A DNA stretch of 64,000 nucleotides, from contig NC_014532.2 in the NCBI RefSeq assembly GCF_000196875.2, positions 1,550,001 to 1,614,000 of the forward strand. The letters run 5' to 3'. Within the stretch, counting starts at the first letter, position 1. Each line of letters starts with the position of its first letter. Both the position numbers and the translations under genes were made by a program. Positions 60,472 through 64,000 of this stretch are shown in pieces. Below the pieces are notes generated by a model. That model did no database searches. It was not told the DNA's origin and saw only the letters and a program-made list of their open reading frames with translations. The DNA is from Halomonas elongata DSM 2581. GTDB lineage: Bacteria > Pseudomonadota > Gammaproteobacteria > Pseudomonadales > Halomonadaceae.

Positions 60472-62844
60472 CTATTCGCTGGGAGCCGACGAGCTTGCCA
60501 TGAAGAACGGCGCCATATCCACTCCAGTGGTGGTGGTGGCATTCCAGTGCCGCTTGGTTTTCTTGTGCGGGAGCTGGATATGCACTTGCACCTGTCTGCG
60601 CAGCATATAGCTGGGCAGGATGGTGACGCGCTCGGCGGGAGAGGCCGGTGTAGCGTGGACCAGATAGCTGGCCACCGCTCGGGTCAGCAGACCCGGTCCC
60701 GTCTTGCCCCAGGTATTATCGTTATCACGCGACAGCAGGGCTTCTGCAGCCATTTCGGAGGCGAGCACTATGGCCGGATGCTCCGGCACTGCAGCGATGA
60801 CATTGTTGGCCAGGATATCGAAGGGCTCCCGGAAACATACCATGCCCGCTCCGGCAGGAAGGAGTGCATCCAGTTGGCCATATAACCGATCATCCGCATC
60901 GGCATAGACTCCCCCGTAGTGACGCAGATAGCAGAGACGGAAAAAGTCAGCGCCTTCCGCGATGTTGTTTGCCTGCCTGAATGCCCGCTCATAGTCAGCC
61001 CCGAAGGTACGTCTCAGGAAGGAGCGCGCCGACTGGGTGTTGAAACGCTGATATTCGATGCCCGGCAAGCTGGACCAGGAATGCATGATATCCGTTACGC
61101 TCTGGGGAGGCTTGGGGTCGTTCCAGTATTGCACTACCCGACGTGGGATAAGCCGTTGGGTATCTTGAGCGGGCGCCACTGGTTGTTCGAAGTGACGTCT
61201 GACCACAGCACTGGCGGCATGAACATAGTGGGCGGCCAGGTAGCCCTCATGGTCTCCGTGAGGCAAAGTGGACTGTTCGCGGTGAAACAGCGCCAAGTCG
61301 TTCATCAGGTTGCCAATAAGGGATATCGAGAAGTGGCCCGATGCGATGCGGTTGTTCATTCCGCGTCGTTGTGCTTCCTGGATGAGCTCGGTTGCCTCGC
61401 TTTCGAGCCCAAGCATGATCAAGACCCGCAGGCGCAAGTCGAGAATGCCATTGGCGGCGTTATAGGTACTGGCCTTGTCCAGTTCCTCCTTGGCGGCATC
61501 TACCTGGCCCATCTCCAGCAAGTTATGAGCCCGAATGCGTGCACAGGGAATGCGTTTGGTGGTGGGGATGGGGGCATCCAGCGTCTCGAGAGCCGTTTCC
61601 GGATACCCGGCATCCATCATTAACCTGGCATGTTGCAGCCGCAGTTCTGCCTCGTCCGGCCAGCGCCGGCGGCAGAAGCGTAGATAGCGAAGCCCCAGGG
61701 CATAGTCGTTGCCGGCCCGCAGGAAGCGAACGAGGTTATACACCTCGGGCAGGGAACGGCGTTGACGACGATCCTGGCGTAACCGTTCAAGAGCGCTTTG
61801 CGGCCCCTCGATTCGCAAGGCGAATTCCGCTGCCAGGGGGGCTTGTTTGGCCTTAGGAATGTGTCGCAGCAGATGCGAAATGACGGCATCGGCTTGGTGG
61901 GGCTCGACTGTGGCCATGGCCTTCTGAAAGAGAGTTCGAGCGACAGGAGGTGTGCGTGGCCCGCTGTCGAGTATTCTGGTTAGGGCTCGGTGGGCGGCTT
62001 TAGCCTGGCCAAATCGTTCAGCCTGGTTGAACAGTGCCAGCTTGTCCTGTTCCGTTAACTGGTCGACCATGCCGTCCAGGAACTCGATCGCCTCATGGCA
62101 GGTGTTGACGAGTTCCGTCGTTGTGGCCAGTTTCACTGCCTGAAGTATCTCTGCGGCATCGGCGGAGGAGACCTCGGGATTGCGTTGGGCTTCGGCCAGC
62201 AAGTCGGGAAGCGATGATGGTGTGTCGTGATCATGGGAGCCGGGACTGGCCAGGTTCTGCCGCATGACACGGGCCTGACGATGTTTGGGGTGGTGCTCCA
62301 GCAGGTGGTCCAACACCGTTCTGGTCGCACGGAAACGGCCATGGGCACGGTAGAACTGGGCGACAGCTATCAAGACTTCGGGATTTCGGGGCCAACGGCG
62401 GCGCAACTGACGCAGAACATGCAGGGCGGGGCGCGTACGTCCGAGGTCCCGTAAAAGCTGAAGCTTCACCAGTCGCAGTCGGGGGCTGTTGGGCCAGCGC
62501 GGGATGGCCTGGTTGACGCGGTGCAGTGCACGGCGCGGCTTGCCGGCGGCGGCCTGTATACGTACGTCGAGGGCTCGGAGTTGAGGATCGTTGGGTTGTG
62601 CCTCAAGTGCCTTTTTCGAGCGCTCCAGGGCACTATCGATATGCCCTTGGCGGAAAGCTATGCGTACCCAGAGGCGCCGTTCGCCGGGATGAGGATCACC
62701 CGACTGCACGGCATGCTCGACCAGCGCTTCCACGCGTTCCAGATCGCCCTCGGCCATGGCGCGCTGCGCCTGCTGAAGGGCACTCTTCGGTTCGCCGACT
62801 TCGTTCGTATCATTGCCGAGTCGGTTTTGCACGATGTCATCCAT
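60472..62844 (-). CDS. TPR-rich protein with C-terminal GT32 glycosyltransferase domain
   Basis: A 790-residue protein. Residues about 20-520 are helical repeats of TPR/PPR type (AQRAMAEGDLERVEALVEHA near 27 and KLQLLRDLGRTRPALHVLRQ near 130). The C-terminal part, about 570-770, is a GT32 (OCH1-like) domain: LIPRRVVQYWNDPKPP, then EGADFFRLCYLRHYGGVYAD followed by ADD as the DxD metal site. High GC. The start codon lies within a set of 35-bp direct repeats. It may glycosylate a protein or the polysaccharide at the envelope; no signal is visible. Confidence 0.83.
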   Translation of the reverse strand: MDDIVQNRLGNDTNEVGEPKSALQQAQRAMAEGDLERVEALVEHAVQSGDPHPGERRLWVRIAFRQGHIDSALERSKKALEAQPNDPQLRALDVRIQAAAGKPRRALHRVNQAIPRWPNSPRLRLVKLQLLRDLGRTRPALHVLRQLRRRWPRNPEVLIAVAQFYRAHGRFRATRTVLDHLLEHHPKHRQARVMRQNLASPGSHDHDTPSSLPDLLAEAQRNPEVSSADAAEILQAVKLATTTELVNTCHEAIEFLDGMVDQLTEQDKLALFNQAERFGQAKAAHRALTRILDSGPRTPPVARTLFQKAMATVEPHQADAVISHLLRHIPKAKQAPLAAEFALRIEGPQSALERLRQDRRQRRSLPEVYNLVRFLRAGNDYALGLRYLRFCRRRWPDEAELRLQHARLMMDAGYPETALETLDAPIPTTKRIPCARIRAHNLLEMGQVDAAKEELDKASTYNAANGILDLRLRVLIMLGLESEATELIQEAQRRGMNNRIASGHFSISLIGNLMNDLALFHREQSTLPHGDHEGYLAAHYVHAASAVVRRHFEQPVAPAQDTQRLIPRRVVQYWNDPKPPQSVTDIMHSWSSLPGIEYQRFNTQSARSFLRRTFGADYERAFRQANNIAEGADFFRLCYLRHYGGVYADADDRLYGQLDALLPAGAGMVCFREPFDILANNVIAAVPEHPAIVLASEMAAEALLSRDNDNTWGKTGPGLLTRAVASYLVHATPASPAERVTILPSYMLRRQVQVHIQLPHKKTKRHWNATTTTGVDMAPFFMASSSAPSE

Positions 62845-62946
62845 GAAGGGAAGTTTACACTCTCTTTATCTTCAGCCATGAAGGGAGATTTCCACTCTAG
62901 ATGTCTTCAGTCATGAAGGGAAGCCTATATTTCATGCATCTTTGGA
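62842..62946. repeat. Three imperfect 35-bp tandem repeats at the 5' end of the GT32 gene
   Basis: Units start at 62842, 62877 and 62912 with CATGAAGGGA. Units 1 and 2 end in TCTTCAG and are alike in most positions; unit 3 is more diverged. On the - strand each unit gives CCCTTCATG, and the last of these is the proposed start codon. Translation or transcript stability could depend on copy number. Confidence 0.5.
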
Positions 62947-63013
62947 TGTTCCTGTTTGAAGAAGAAGCCTTACTTTCGATGTGGGGTTTTGGGAGAGGCC
63001 TGACATCGTGAGC

Positions 63014-63042
63014 AAAAAAACGGCCGGACAGAAGTCCGGCCG
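63014..63042 (-). terminator. Rho-independent terminator of the Hint-domain gene
   Basis: CGGCCGGAC and GTCCGGCCG are perfect 9-bp arms around AGAA. On the - strand the stem is followed by seven T. It lies 33 nt past the stop codon of the Hint-domain gene. Confidence 0.9.
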
Positions 63043-63074
63043 ATATCTTGAGACATATGGTGTCTTCAGGTGGC

Positions 63075-64000
63075 TCAGGCTGTCCTGGAAACCGGGGTCA
63101 TGTCCTGAATGCCCAGGCGCTCGCGCAGGGCCAGGGGCAGCAAGCGACGAGACGAGATACGGTGGCGGGGCATCTCGACGACGCGTGTCTCGATACCGTA
63201 TAGCGCCACGTATTCGGCGTAGTTGTCGAAAGCCTGACGATCGACATAGTCGATGTAGGTTTCGGCTTCGGTGCCATTGGCGATGACTACCTCATGAGTG
63301 TCCGTCTCGATGTGGTAATAGGTGATCGCTTCGGGCATTTCAGTCCACGGCAGGTAATCGATGGTGTCGTGGTTGATCAGCGCGCCGGCGTTGATCACCA
63401 GGCCATCGACGAGGACGCCGTGGTTGGCAGTGAGGACGAGGTCCTGGTTGGGTACGCCAGGCTCCAAAGCGCCTTCACTGATCCGCACGGGGGCATGACC
63501 GGCGGAGAAGAGGCGATGGACAGACTGGCGACCGATCCACTTCACCGGAACCTGCTCACCGCTGGCGGTCAGCACCAGATCACCGATCGACAGTGACTCC
63601 ACGGGAACCTCGCCATCGGGAGTGGCGATCATCGTGCCCGCGGCGAAGCAGTTATGAGTATAGGTACCTCCGGAAAGGTAAGTATCCTGGTTGGCGGCGA
63701 ACTCGTCATACTCCGCCTGAGTCATCTCGATGCTGGCATTCACCTGAGTGCCTATAGCAGCGTTACCCTGGGTCAGGTGCAAGGCGCCATCCCGATAGGC
63801 GTCTTGAGGGTTCAGGATGGAGCCCTCATCCAAACTCCAGTTTTCACCGCCGAGGTTGAGTTCATCGCCGGCTTCCATGCCAGTGACGTTGAAGTTGTAA
63901 GTGTCGAGCAGGCCCACATCGGGCTTGTTGAAGGTGAAAGAACCGGTTTCCGCGCCCGAGAAGTTGACGTTGTACCCATTCAAGCCACTCAGCGTGCTGA
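63075..64000 (-). CDS. Hint-domain protein, 5' end beyond the window
   Basis: At least 308 residues; the frame is open to the window edge (TCA-side codons give STLSGLNGYN), so the N-terminus is missing and the apparent TTG start at 63983 is not real. From about residue 115 a Hint_2 domain begins at Cys in THNCFAAGTMIATPDG, followed by VPVESLSIGDLVLTASGEQV, and LTANHGVLVDG with the conserved His, then the C-terminal HRISSRRLLPLALRERLG. Such domains can cleave their own chain at the Cys. The preceding part (FNVTGMEAGDELNLGG) looks like a surface protein. It is probably secreted; its function is unknown. Confidence 0.8.
   Translation of the reverse strand, partial: STLSGLNGYNVNFSGAETGSFTFNKPDVGLLDTYNFNVTGMEAGDELNLGGENWSLDEGSILNPQDAYRDGALHLTQGNAAIGTQVNASIEMTQAEYDEFAANQDTYLSGGTYTHNCFAAGTMIATPDGEVPVESLSIGDLVLTASGEQVPVKWIGRQSVHRLFSAGHAPVRISEGALEPGVPNQDLVLTANHGVLVDGLVINAGALINHDTIDYLPWTEMPEAITYYHIETDTHEVVIANGTEAETYIDYVDRQAFDNYAEYVALYGIETRVVEMPRHRISSRRLLPLALRERLGIQDMTPVSRTA

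Noticed and set aside
62842-62946. A CRISPR-like array
   Set aside because: The 35-bp units follow each other with no spacers, are imperfect, and number three at most; no cas genes are present.
1-64000. tRNA, rRNA, insertion sequences or prophage genes
   Set aside because: I looked for these and found no transposase, integrase, phage structural gene, or convincing tRNA or rRNA sequence.

Overview
This 64 kb window looks like a chromosomal segment of a halophilic gammaproteobacterium of the Halomonas type. That is inferred from gene content and high GC, not from a marker gene; no rRNA or tRNA is visible. Most genes are GC-rich and tightly packed, with many ATGA/GTGA start-stop overlaps. The stretch from about 42.3 to 52.3 kb is clearly AT-rich and reads as acquired DNA inside a capsule locus.

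Layout. 0.2-4.9 kb: a TetR regulator and an arginine/dimethylarginine hydrolase-family enzyme, divergent from a four-gene polar amino acid ABC importer. 4.9-5.9 kb: a DUF1853 protein. 6.0-9.8 kb: a yehZYXW/osmF-type osmoprotectant ABC importer. 9.8-14.1 kb: E1 alpha, E1 beta and a two-lipoyl E2 of a branched-chain 2-oxoacid dehydrogenase, behind a LiuR-like palindrome. 14.2-17.9 kb: a HigA-type antitoxin without toxin, a kinase-fold protein and an FAD amine oxidase. 18.0-23.6 kb: an SMC/MksE/MksF-like condensin operon without the nuclease subunit of Wadjet. 23.6-27.2 kb: 5-oxoprolinase genes pxpABC, a small ribbon-helix-helix protein and a GntR repressor. 27.4-28.9 kb: a Tat-exported PhoD phosphatase.

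The centrepiece runs from 29.4 to about 60.3 kb, all on the + strand. It opens with a 14-nt match to the ops/JUMPstart element that recruits RfaH. It then encodes sulfate uptake (SLC13 permease), PAP removal (CysQ), PAPS synthesis (CysD and a CysN-CysC fusion), a group-2 type capsule exporter (KpsD, KpsM, KpsT, KpsE), glycosyltransferases, dTDP-sugar genes (RmlB, RmlA, a sugar aminotransferase, a WbqC protein), four sulfotransferase-like proteins, two GT14-type transferases, GalE and KpsC. The simplest reading is a self-contained locus for a sulfated capsular polysaccharide: sulfate import, activation, transfer, recycling of PAP, chain assembly on a Kdo linker and export. Two long poly-G tracts, in kpsE and in the aminotransferase gene, could switch it by slippage.

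Two repeat families stand out. One is a roughly 140-bp MITE-like element with 13-17 bp terminal inverted repeats, in three copies (9.9, 12.3 and 26.1 kb). The other is a purine-tract/pyrimidine-tract stem with a small GC hairpin at 27.3, 31.2 and 32.15 kb; a fourth related structure between cysD and cysNC encloses an S23/four-helix-bundle gene of the type found in 23S rRNA intervening sequences. Three of these four sit in successive junctions of the sulfate-activation genes.

The right end holds a PhyH-type oxygenase, a PagL-like outer-membrane protein, a strong bidirectional terminator, a TPR-GT32 glycosyltransferase on the - strand, and a Hint-domain protein cut by the window edge.
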